A stretch of DNA of 64,000 nt from contig NZ_CP192599.1 of NCBI RefSeq assembly GCF_050632385.1, positions 496,001 to 560,000 on the forward strand, given 5' to 3'. Every line of letters starts with the position of its first letter. Within the stretch, counting starts at the first letter, position 1. The position numbers were made by a program, and so were the translations under genes. Under the pieces are notes generated by a model. That model was not told the DNA's origin and did no database searches. It was given only the letters and a program-made list of their open reading frames with translations. Below are positions 35,294 through 45,010 of the stretch, piece after piece. This DNA comes from Humitalea sp050632385. GTDB taxonomy: Bacteria > Pseudomonadota > Alphaproteobacteria > Acetobacterales > Acetobacteraceae.

Positions 35294-36496
35294 GTGATCC
35301 CCGCCTTGATGCCGACCTACAACCGCGCCGACCTTGCTTTCGAGCATGGCCAGGGCGCCGTGCTGTGGACGGTCGATGGGCGACGATTCCTCGACTTTGG
35401 CGCTGGCATCGCGACCAGCAGCATCGGCCATGGCCACCCGCACCTGACCAAGGTCATCGCCGAACAGGCGGCCAAGGTCATGCATGTGTCCAACCTGTAT
35501 CGCGTGCCGCAGGCTGAGCGCCTGGCGCAGCGGTTGGTCGATTCCTCTTTCGCCGACAGCGTTTTCTTCTGCAACTCGGGGGCGGAAGCCAACGAGGGCA
35601 TGATCAAGGCCGTCCGCAAGTATCACGCCGAGAACGGCCACCCGGAACGCTTCCGGATGATCTGCTTCGAGGGCGCGTTCCACGGCCGGACCCTGGCCAC
35701 GCTGTCGGCCACGGGCAACGAGAAGTATCTCGCCGGCTTCGGCCCGCCGGTGGAGGGGTTCGACCACGTCCCCTTCGGCAACATGAACGCGCTGCGCGAT
35801 GCCATCGGGCCGGGCACGGCGGGGATCATGATCGAGCCGATCCAGGGTGAGGGCGGGGTGCGTCCGGCCAGCCTGGATTACCTGCGCGCCCTGCGCGCGG
35901 CGGCGGATGAATTCGGCCTGCTGCTGGCGCTGGACGAAGTCCAGACCGGCATGGGCCGAAGCGGAAAACTCTGGGCGCATCAATGGGCCGGGATCGAGCC
36001 GGATGTGATGTCCTCGGCCAAGGGGATCGGCGGCGGCTTCCCGCTCGGTGCCATCCTGGCCAAGGAGAAGGTGGCGCAATACCTCAAGCCCGGCACCCAT
36101 GGCACGACCTATGGCGGCAATCCGCTGGCCTGCGCGGCCGGCAATGCCGTGCTGGACGTGATCCTGGCGCCTGGGTTCCTGGAGCAGGTGGACCGCGTCG
36201 CGCGCCACCTGTGGCGCGGGTTGCTGGACCTCGCCAAGCGCCATCCGCAGGTGATCGAGGACGTCCGCGGCGCCGGCCTGCTGGTCGGCATCAAGCTGCG
36301 CGAGGGCATCGTGAACACCGACGCCCAGGCCGCCGGCGTCAACGAAGGCCTGCTGTCGGTCGCGGCGGGCCAGAACGTCCTGCGCCTGGCCCCGCCGCTG
36401 ATCATCACCGAGGCCGAGGCGGATGAGGCGCTGGGCCTGCTCGACCGCGTGATGCGCCGGCTGACGCCCTCGGCCGCGAATATCGCCGCGAAATGA
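35294..36496 (+). CDS. argD: Acetylornithine aminotransferase
   Basis: A class III PLP aminotransferase of 400 residues, making acetylornithine in arginine synthesis. Seen: NSGAEANEGMIKAVRKYH, FEGAFHGRTLATLSATGN, the Asp of ALDEVQTGMGRSGKL, and the PLP Lys in SSAKGIGGGFPLGA. GTG 35294 gives MIPALMPTYNRAD, the usual alphaproteobacterial start; an ATG at 35264 without a binding site is also in frame. Overlaps argF by four bases. Confidence 0.94.
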   Translation: MIPALMPTYNRADLAFEHGQGAVLWTVDGRRFLDFGAGIATSSIGHGHPHLTKVIAEQAAKVMHVSNLYRVPQAERLAQRLVDSSFADSVFFCNSGAEANEGMIKAVRKYHAENGHPERFRMICFEGAFHGRTLATLSATGNEKYLAGFGPPVEGFDHVPFGNMNALRDAIGPGTAGIMIEPIQGEGGVRPASLDYLRALRAAADEFGLLLALDEVQTGMGRSGKLWAHQWAGIEPDVMSSAKGIGGGFPLGAILAKEKVAQYLKPGTHGTTYGGNPLACAAGNAVLDVILAPGFLEQVDRVARHLWRGLLDLAKRHPQVIEDVRGAGLLVGIKLREGIVNTDAQAAGVNEGLLSVAAGQNVLRLAPPLIITEAEADEALGLLDRVMRRLTPSAANIAAK

Positions 36497-37440
36497 GCGC
36501 GGCGCGACAGGTGACGCCGCGGGGCACGGCCCCGCGGCACTTTCTTGAATTGAGCGACCTGGATCCGGCGACCCTGCGCCGGATGCTGGACCTCGGGGCC
36601 GCCGCCAAGAAGGGCCAGCGCACGGACCGGCCGCTGGCCGGCAAGACCGTGGCGCTGATCTTCGAAAAGCCCTCCACCCGCACCCGCGTCTCCTTCGAGG
36701 TGGGCGTCCGCCAGTTGGGCGGTGAGGTGGTGGTGCTGGATGGCAAGGAAATGCAACTCGGCCGGGGCGAAACCCCGGCCGATACGGCCCGCGTGCTGTC
36801 GCGCTATGTCGATGCGATCATGCTGCGCACGGCCTCCGTCGCCCGCATCCGCGAATTGGCGAAATACGCGACCGTGCCGGTGATCAACGGGCTGACCGAC
36901 GTGTCGCACCCCTGCCAGTTGATGGCGGATGTGATGACCTTCGAAGAACATCGCGGCCCGATCGCGGGGCAGGTCATCGCCTGGACGGGCGATGGCAACA
37001 ATGTCGCGCAATCCTTCATCCAGGCCGCCGCGCGCTTCCGCTTCACCCTGCGCATCGCCACGCCGGCGGAACTGGCGCCGCCGGCCGAACTGATCGCCTG
37101 GGCGCGGGCCGAAGGGGCGACCATCGAGCTGACCACCGATCCCGATGCCGCCGTCGCGGGGGCCGCCTGCGTCGTCACCGATACCTGGGTCAGCATGAAC
37201 GACGAGACGAGCCAGGCGAAGATCAGCCGCCACAACCTGCTCGCCCCCTATCAGGTCAACGCGCGCCTGATGAAGCAGGCCGCCCCCGATGCCATCGTGA
37301 TGCATTGCCTGCCGGCCCATCGTGGCGAGGAGATCACCGACGAGGTGATCGACGGCCCGCAGAGCGTGGTTTTCGACGAAGCCGAGAACCGCCTGCATGC
37401 CCAGAAGGGCGTGTTGCTCTGGGCCTTGGGTATCGCCTGA
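36493..37440 (+). CDS. argF: Ornithine carbamoyltransferase
   Basis: 315 residues. Carbamoyl-phosphate site FEKPSTRTRVSFE, HPCQLMADVMT, ornithine-side DTWVSMND and the HCLPAHRGEEI loop with its catalytic Cys are all present. Forms citrulline from ornithine. Coupled to argD (ATGA). In many alphaproteobacteria hslO follows; here a BLUF gene does. Confidence 0.97.
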   Translation: MSAARQVTPRGTAPRHFLELSDLDPATLRRMLDLGAAAKKGQRTDRPLAGKTVALIFEKPSTRTRVSFEVGVRQLGGEVVVLDGKEMQLGRGETPADTARVLSRYVDAIMLRTASVARIRELAKYATVPVINGLTDVSHPCQLMADVMTFEEHRGPIAGQVIAWTGDGNNVAQSFIQAAARFRFTLRIATPAELAPPAELIAWARAEGATIELTTDPDAAVAGAACVVTDTWVSMNDETSQAKISRHNLLAPYQVNARLMKQAAPDAIVMHCLPAHRGEEITDEVIDGPQSVVFDEAENRLHAQKGVLLWALGIA

Positions 37441-37574
37441 TTCGGGTAACCGGACCCTAACCTTTTATCCCCATGGTCCCCGCCGGGATCAGGGGGCGGC
37501 ATTTCGCACCCGGGGCCTGCTGCATGCCGGGGGCGCGGACGCCCGGCGCCCCTGGCGCGAAAAAGGTGCCTGCC

Positions 37575-37961
37575 GTGACCCGACCCCTGCAACGCCTGAC
37601 CTATTTCAGCCAAAGCCTGATCCGAGGTCCGGACTGGTTCATCGAGGGTGAGATCGCGCGCCTGCTGGCCGTCGCACGGGACCGCAACCGCCAGATGGCG
37701 ATCACCGGCATGCTGCTGTTCAACGACGGCTGCTTCGCCCAGATCCTGGAAGGTGCCGCCGAAGACCTCGACACCCTGCTGCGCAGCATCACGGCCGATC
37801 CGCGCCACGCGGGGGTCACGGTGATGCAGCGCGGCCTGATCGACATCCGCGCCTTTCCCGACTGGAACATGCACTACATCGCCCATGCCGCGCCGATCGG
37901 GGCGAAAGGCGGCCCCGGATTGTTCGAGCGCCTGTCCGGCGTGGCGCAGGCCCGGGCGTAG
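37575..37961 (+). CDS. Short BLUF-domain blue-light photoreceptor (second of two)
   Basis: 128 residues, a single BLUF domain: Tyr10 in RLTYFSQS, Asn38 in DRNRQMAITGML, Gln56 in FAQILEG, DPRHAGVTV, and W97/M99 in FPDWNM. Photocycle residues are intact. GTG start with AAAGG eight bases upstream. A GC-rich hairpin (arms 37530-37536 and 37546-37552) lies between argF and this start. It is clearly diverged from the other BLUF protein in this window, not a recent duplicate. Confidence 0.92.
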   Translation: MTRPLQRLTYFSQSLIRGPDWFIEGEIARLLAVARDRNRQMAITGMLLFNDGCFAQILEGAAEDLDTLLRSITADPRHAGVTVMQRGLIDIRAFPDWNMHYIAHAAPIGAKGGPGLFERLSGVAQARA

Positions 37962-37969
37962 CCCCGCCC

Positions 37970-38515
37970 TTACGGCGCGTAGGGCAGCACCAGCACCGTG
38001 CCGTCCCAGGTGCCGCCGCAGGCCGCGGCCGCGGCCGCGAATTGCGGCGTCGATGCGCGCGGCGTCGGGTGCGGCGTCAGCCCCGCTCCGCCGCTGGGAT
38101 CAGGCGTCAGGCGCAGCACCGGCACGATATCAGGCCCCGACATTTCCAAGGCCCATCCCAGCAGCGCCAGCGCCATCTCCGGCCGCGCCCAGACCACGGG
38201 GGGCAGCGCCTCGTCTTCCAGCCGGACGCTGCGCCCGGCCACCACATCCAGCAGCGGCAGCAGCGCCGCCAGGGCGACGCCGGGCTTGGATGGCGTGACA
38301 CCCGGATCGCGCGGCATGGCCAGGAAGCCCGACAGCAGGGCGGTCAGGCGATCGGCCGCCTCCTTCGCCCGCCCGGCCTGGCGGGCCACGGCCGAGCCTT
38401 CCGCGGCGCCGCGCAGGATCAGGTCCAGATTGCCCAGCAGCACCATCATCAGGTTGTTGACGCCGTGCCGAACCGGCCGGCTGACCGCTTCCATCGTCTC
38501 GGCCACTTCGGTCAT
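37970..38515 (-). CDS. Short histidine-kinase-like protein lacking a clear ATPase domain
   Basis: 181 residues. The N-terminus has an H-box-like segment (RHGVNNLMMVLLGNLDLILR), the pattern seen in kinases with HDFNNLLTVILGNL. A dimerisation-like helix pair follows. The C-terminal ~100 residues sit where an ATPase would, but N, G1 and G2 boxes are not recognisable. It could be a histidine phosphotransfer protein (ChpT-like) or a decayed kinase. ATGA overlap with the PBP1A gene upstream. Confidence 0.6.
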   Translation of the reverse strand: MTEVAETMEAVSRPVRHGVNNLMMVLLGNLDLILRGAAEGSAVARQAGRAKEAADRLTALLSGFLAMPRDPGVTPSKPGVALAALLPLLDVVAGRSVRLEDEALPPVVWARPEMALALLGWALEMSGPDIVPVLRLTPDPSGGAGLTPHPTPRASTPQFAAAAAACGGTWDGTVLVLPYAP

Positions 38516-40344
38516 CGCGCGCCCTCCATCACTTCGCGGAAGAGCCGTGCCGGAAGGTTGCCGCCCGCGATCCCGTCCATCGGGGTCGCATCGTCATTGC
38601 CCATCCAGGCGCCGGCCGCCAGTGCATTTGTGCCGCTGCCCACGCAGCCGATGAACCAGGCGTCTCGCCAGCCCTGGGTCGTGCCGGTCTTGCCGATCAC
38701 GCTGCGGCCCGGGATGGCGGCGGCGCGGCCGGTGCCGCGATCCACCACCGCTTCCAGCATCCGCCGCATCTGGGCGGCGTGCTCGGGTTGGATGACGCGC
38801 ACGGGCGGGGTCTGCGGGACCGCCACGGGGCGGCCCTCGGCCTGCGCCTGGGCGATGCCGAAGGGGGTCACGCGCATCCCGCCGTTGCAGAAGGCCGCCA
38901 TGGCGGCGGTCAGTTCGATCAGGCTCGCCTCCCCGGTGCCGAGGGCGATGGTCCCGTCGTTCGGAAACGGCCCGGCCAGCCCCAGCCGGCGCGCGACCGC
39001 CGCCGCCCCCGCCGCGCCGCCACCGCGCGCCAATACGCGCACCGCCGCGGTATTGACCGAATGGGCCAGCGCGTCCTCCAGGCTGACGTCGCCCCGGCTG
39101 CGCCAATTGCCGTTGCCGGGCTGCCAGCGGCCGGACAGCGCCAGGTCGCTGACCGCATCCGACGGCGTGGCGCCGCGTTCCAGCGCGGCCAGGAAGACAA
39201 AGGGCTTGAACGCGCTGCCCGGCTGGCGCCGCGCCTGCACCGCGCGGTTGAAGGGGCTGCGGGAAAAACTGCCGCCGCCGACCATCGCCCGCACCGCGCC
39301 GGTCGCGGCATCCAGCACGATGAACCCCGCCTGGCCCACGCGCGCGGCCGGGCCGGAACTCGCCAGGATCGCCTCGATCCGCTGTTCCGCCGCACCTTGC
39401 AGCCGCAGGTCCAGCGTGGTCCGCAGCAGCAGGTCGGCATTGCCCGGAAAGCGCGTGGCCAGGTCGTCGCGCACCCAATCGGCGAACCAGCCGGTGTCGC
39501 GGCCGGGAAAGGCCGGGATGGCGATGCGCTCGGCCTGCAGCATGCCATCGGCCGCGGTCAGGGCGCCGGTTTCGACCATGTCGTGCAGCACTTCGATCGC
39601 GCGGGCGGACGCGGCATCGGGGGCGGTGCGGGGGTTCAGGCGGGATGGCGCCTTGGGCAGGCCGGCGAGCATGGCCGATTGCCAGGGCGCGAGACGTCGG
39701 GCCGACACCCCGAAATACAGCCGCGCCGCCGCGTCCACGCCAAAGGCGCCGCCGCCGAGGTAGACGCGGTTGAGGTAGATCTCCAGCAACTGGTCCTTGC
39801 TGAACCGGCTCTCCAGCCACAGCGCCAGGATCGCTTCCTGCCCCTTGCGGCGGAAGGATCGTTCCGGCGTCAGGAACAGGTTTTTCGCCAATTGCTGCGT
39901 CAGCGTGCTGCCGCCCTGGACGACGCGGCCCTCGCCGAGGTTGGCCCAGAGCGCGCGGGCCAGGCCGATGGGGTCGAGCCCGAAATGGCTGCGGAAGCGA
40001 CGGTCCTCGATCGCGATGAAGGCCGCCGGCAGGTGCCGCGGCATATCGGCCAGGCGCAGTGTTTCGCCATAGAGGTCGCCCGATGTCGCGAAGGCGCGGC
40101 CGTCGCTGGCCAGCAGGGTGGTCGCCGGGCGGCGGGTCGTGGCCAGCGCCGCGTCCGGATGCGGCAGGTCCCAGATCAGCAGCAGCGTGCCGGCGGCCAG
40201 CGCCAGCGCGCCCCAGACGGCCGCCATCGCCGACCAGCGCAGCCAGCGCAGCGGGGCAGGCCGCGCCGCGACGCGTGGCGTTGGGGGCGGCGTGACGCGT
40301 GCTGGGGCCGCGCTGACGCGGCGTGGGACGGGCTGGCGGGGCAC
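38512..40344 (-). CDS. Class A penicillin-binding protein (PBP1A type)
   Basis: 610 residues. A Pro/Arg-rich cytoplasmic tail and one transmembrane helix (about 38-58) precede a GT51 glycosyltransferase domain (IEDRRFRSHFG, QGGSTLTQQLAKN, KGQEAILALWLE) and a transpeptidase with SxxK in PGSAFKPF, SxN in HSVNTAA and KTGTTQG. Both activities look intact. It is shorter than typical PBP1A (~800), lacking the inserted OB domain. Starts with GTG after AAGGG. Confidence 0.92.
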   Translation of the reverse strand: MPRQPVPRRVSAAPARVTPPPTPRVAARPAPLRWLRWSAMAAVWGALALAAGTLLLIWDLPHPDAALATTRRPATTLLASDGRAFATSGDLYGETLRLADMPRHLPAAFIAIEDRRFRSHFGLDPIGLARALWANLGEGRVVQGGSTLTQQLAKNLFLTPERSFRRKGQEAILALWLESRFSKDQLLEIYLNRVYLGGGAFGVDAAARLYFGVSARRLAPWQSAMLAGLPKAPSRLNPRTAPDAASARAIEVLHDMVETGALTAADGMLQAERIAIPAFPGRDTGWFADWVRDDLATRFPGNADLLLRTTLDLRLQGAAEQRIEAILASSGPAARVGQAGFIVLDAATGAVRAMVGGGSFSRSPFNRAVQARRQPGSAFKPFVFLAALERGATPSDAVSDLALSGRWQPGNGNWRSRGDVSLEDALAHSVNTAAVRVLARGGGAAGAAAVARRLGLAGPFPNDGTIALGTGEASLIELTAAMAAFCNGGMRVTPFGIAQAQAEGRPVAVPQTPPVRVIQPEHAAQMRRMLEAVVDRGTGRAAAIPGRSVIGKTGTTQGWRDAWFIGCVGSGTNALAAGAWMGNDDATPMDGIAGGNLPARLFREVMEGAR

Positions 40345-40462
40345 CGACCCTTGCTAGCCTATGGTCGCGCGGATTTCCATGAACAGATGGTTAGGCCGCA
40401 TGTTTCACCCGTTTTGGCCGGGACGCACGCCATCATCCTGGAACGATGCGGAAAACCGGTGG

Positions 40463-41152
40463 CTAGAATGTCGCGCGCAGCACCAGCGGCATCGGGTCCA
40501 TCCGGTCGCGCACCTCGGTCACCCCGGGGATATCCCGCGCCAGCACCACCAGCGCCCGGCGCATGTCGTCGGACCGCGCATAGCCATACAGCGTGACGAC
40601 GCCATCCTTCACGTCCGGCGAGACCCAGAGCGTATCGACCCAGGGCTGTTCGCGCATCGCCCCGCCCACCGCGCGCAGGATCGCCCGGTCGTCCCGGTCG
40701 GCGATGGTCGCGGGCGCGCGCAGCAGGGCGCGCAGCAGGTCGGCGCGGCTGACCAACCCGGCCAGCTTGCCGTCGCTCAGCACCAGCACGCGTCGGATGC
40801 CGTGCTTTTCCATCAACTGCGCGATCTGTTCGGAGGTGGCATCCTCGGTCACCGTCACCAGCCTCGGCGTCATGACGTCGCGCGCGACGGCGCCATGCGC
40901 CTTGGCATAGCGGCTGGCGAGGGGGCGGGTGCCGCCGAACAATTGCAGGAACCAGTGCATCGGCCCGGGCGGCTGGTCGGCCAGGCGGCGGATCAGGTCG
41001 CCCTCGGTCACGATGCCAAGCGGCACGCCGTCCGCATCCACCACCGGCGCCGCCGAGACGCCGCGCGCGGCCAGCAGTTCGGCGACCGCCAGGACGGGGG
41101 TTTCCGGCGAGACAACGACAATATGGGTGGACATCAATTCGCGGGCCTGCAT
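40463..41152 (-). CDS. CBS-pair plus BON domain protein
   Basis: 229 residues: two CBS repeats (MSTHIVVVSPETPV and MTPRLVTVTEDATS), forming a nucleotide-sensing pair, followed by a BON domain (DDRAILRAVGGAMREQPWVDTLWV, VTLYGYARSDDMRRAL). No transmembrane segment. Such proteins are thought to sense adenine nucleotides or act in stress; the exact role is unknown. AGGAG lies seven bases before the ATG. Confidence 0.9.
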   Translation of the reverse strand: MQARELMSTHIVVVSPETPVLAVAELLAARGVSAAPVVDADGVPLGIVTEGDLIRRLADQPPGPMHWFLQLFGGTRPLASRYAKAHGAVARDVMTPRLVTVTEDATSEQIAQLMEKHGIRRVLVLSDGKLAGLVSRADLLRALLRAPATIADRDDRAILRAVGGAMREQPWVDTLWVSPDVKDGVVTLYGYARSDDMRRALVVLARDIPGVTEVRDRMDPMPLVLRATF

Positions 41153-41267
41153 GGCGCGTCTCCTTCCTTGGGCATGCCGGGGCGGTGGTCTCGCCCCCGG
41201 CGCGGAAGAAGTCGCACGGCATTTTGTCGGCGGTCTATGCGATGGATCAATGACCGGGCGCTGGCCC

Positions 41268-42589
<1,322 letters not shown>

Positions 42590-42593
<4 letters not shown>

Positions 42594-43318
42594 GCGGCGG
42601 CCCGTTCGGCCAGAAGCGCGGCCGCATCGACCGGCGTGCGGGCTTCGTCGCGCAGCAGGTGGCCGTCGGAAAACCGCAGCACCCGACTGGCAAAACGCGC
42701 CACGGCCTCATCATGGGTGACCACCATCACCGCCATGCCGCCGGCATGCAGCGCCTGGAACAGCGCCATGATCTCCAGCCCCGTGCGGCTGTCGAGTGCG
42801 CCGGTCGGTTCGTCGGCCAGCAGCAGGTCCGGCGCATTGACCAGCGCGCGGGCGATGGCGACGCGTTGCTGTTGGCCACCCGACAATTGCGAAGGCCGGT
42901 GGTGCAGCCGGCCGCCCAGGCCCACGCGATCCAGCGCCATCGCCGCGCGGTCGCGCCGCGCGCCACGGCCGAGCCCGCGATAGACCATCGGCAATTCCAC
43001 ATTCGCCAGCGCATCGGCGCGCGGCAGCAGGTGGAAGGACTGGAAGACGAAACCCAACCGTCGCGCCCGCAAATCCGCCAGCCGATCCGGCGGCAGGTCG
43101 GCGACGTTTTCGCCCGACAGGCGATAGGTCCCGCGCGTCGGCCGGTCCAGGCAGCCGATCAGGTTCAGGAAGGTGGACTTGCCCGATCCCGATGGCCCCA
43201 TCGCGGCGACGAAGGACCTCGCCGGCACCGACAGGTCGACCCCGTCCAGCGCCTTCACCACGCCATCCCCGGCCGGGTAATGGCGCGACAGGTCGCGGGT
43301 TTCGATCAATGCCGCCAT
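42590..43318 (-). CDS. MacB/LolD-type ABC transporter ATP-binding protein
   Basis: 242 residues. Walker A GPSGSGKST, Q-loop VFQSFHLLPR, signature LSGGQQQRVAIARALV, Walker B LLLADEPTGALD and the His switch VTHDEAVA are all present. LolD/MacB subfamily (RRLGFVFQSFHLLPRADALANVELP). Shares one base with the adaptor stop (TGATG). Confidence 0.95.
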
Positions 43319-44898
43319 CAGAACAGCCGCCGCGCCGTGCCCGTGGCCGCCGTTGCGCGTTCGCTGCCGACCACGACCTTGGCGCCCGGTTCCAGGTCGC
43401 CGCCCGTCACCTCGGTCACGCTGCCATCGGACAGGCCGATGCGGACCTGCACGGCACGGGGCGGGGCGTTTTCATCCTCGCGCACCCAGACCGTGCCCGC
43501 CTGGCCGGCGCGGCCGCGGCTGGCGGCCAGTTGCGCGCGCTGGTCGGGGGTCAGCACCCCGTTCAGCCGCGCCGTCAGCCGCTGCCGCGCCGCCTGGGCC
43601 ATCGACCGCCGCGCATCGGCGTCGGAGGGCAGGGCCGCGATGCGTTCGCGGAATTCGGCCTGGGCGGCGGCGATGTCCTGGCGCTGCGCCGCGCTCAGGT
43701 CGGGCAGGTCGGCCAGCGCCTGTTCGATCGGGGTCTGCGGCGCGGCGGGCGCGCCGCCGGGGGCGGCGGCCCCGGCCGGGCGCCAGCGCAGCGCCGCGTT
43801 CGGCACCCGCAGCGCATTCGGCCGCTGGTCGGTGATGATGCGCAAGGTCGCGGTCATGCCCGGCAGCAGCCGGCCGCGCGTATTCGGCACGGTCACCACC
43901 ACCGTATAGGTCACCACATTGCTGATGGTCGTCGCGGCCAGCCGGATTTCCTTCACCCGCCCGCGGATCGTCTCGTTCGGGAAGGCGGAGACGGAGAAGG
44001 TCGCTTCCTGCCCGGCCTGCACCCGGCCGATATCGGCCTCGTCCACCGTGGCCCAGACTTCCATCTCGTCCAGGTTCGCCGCGATCATGAACAGGATCGG
44101 CGCCTGGTAGGTCGCGGCGACGGTCTGGCCCAGGTCGACGTTGCGCGACACCACGATGCCGTCGATCGGGCTGCGGATGGTGGCATTGTTCAGGTCCACC
44201 TCGACCTGGCGCAGTTGCGCGAGTTTCTGGGCCTCGGTGGCGATCGCGGTCTCGACGCTGGCCTGGGCGACGCGGGCTGCGGCGGCGGCACCCAGCACCT
44301 GGGCTTCGGCCTGCGCGGTCTGCGCCTGGGCGCGCAGCAGGTTCGACCGGGCGCCCTCTGCCGTGAAGCCGGTGCGCAGCGCGTCGCGGGAGGAACCGAC
44401 GCCGGAGGTGCGGAGTTCGGCCGTGCGCCGCGCCTCGCTTTCCGCGTCGCGCAGCAGGGCTTCCATGCCGACCGCATTGGCCTGGGCGGCGGTCACGGCG
44501 GCGGTGGCGCTGCCGCGTTCGGCCTCGGCACGTTCGGCCTGGGCGCGGGCGACCAGCACGGCGGCCTGGGCCGACAGGAGGTCGGCGGCGGCGGCGGCAC
44601 GACGGGCCTCGATCGTCGCGGTATCGAGTCGCGCGATTGGCTGGTTGGCGGTCACGCGGGTGTTGAAATCGGCCATCAATTCGCGGATCTGGCCGGACAA
44701 CTGGCTGCCGACCTGCACCGACAGGACAGGGTTCACCGTGCCGGTCGCGGCGACGACGGAGGTGATGGCGCCGCGATCGGCTTCGGCCACCCGCAGCAAG
44801 GGCCCGGCGGCGGCATCGGCGGCGCGGCTTTGCCAAACCCACCAGCCGCCACCGGCGGCGAGGGCAAGCAGGACGATCAAGGGAAGGGCGCGGCGCAT
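43318..44898 (-). CDS. MacA-like periplasmic adaptor (HlyD/RND-MFP family)
   Basis: 526 residues. An N-terminal anchor (ALPLIVLLALAAGGGWWVW) is followed by the biotinyl-lipoyl half-motif (ATGTVNPVLSVQVGSQLSGQI), a long helical hairpin, its mate (IRSPIDGIVVSRNVDLGQTV) and beta-barrel domains. It is longer than usual MacA (~370) because of an extra Ala/Gln/Arg-rich region near residues 400-480 within the membrane-proximal part. First gene of the adaptor-ATPase-permease operon; divergent from the monooxygenase. Confidence 0.9.
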   Translation of the reverse strand: MRRALPLIVLLALAAGGGWWVWQSRAADAAAGPLLRVAEADRGAITSVVAATGTVNPVLSVQVGSQLSGQIRELMADFNTRVTANQPIARLDTATIEARRAAAAADLLSAQAAVLVARAQAERAEAERGSATAAVTAAQANAVGMEALLRDAESEARRTAELRTSGVGSSRDALRTGFTAEGARSNLLRAQAQTAQAEAQVLGAAAAARVAQASVETAIATEAQKLAQLRQVEVDLNNATIRSPIDGIVVSRNVDLGQTVAATYQAPILFMIAANLDEMEVWATVDEADIGRVQAGQEATFSVSAFPNETIRGRVKEIRLAATTISNVVTYTVVVTVPNTRGRLLPGMTATLRIITDQRPNALRVPNAALRWRPAGAAAPGGAPAAPQTPIEQALADLPDLSAAQRQDIAAAQAEFRERIAALPSDADARRSMAQAARQRLTARLNGVLTPDQRAQLAASRGRAGQAGTVWVREDENAPPRAVQVRIGLSDGSVTEVTGGDLEPGAKVVVGSERATAATGTARRLF

Positions 44899-45010
44899 GT
44901 CCGTAACATAGGCAGCGCCGATGCCTTTTGCATGTGCCGAAACGTGACGGCCTGGCTTGCCCAGGCGGTCCGCTTCCGCAATGTTCATGCTCCCCTGCCG
45001 AGGCCGCTCC

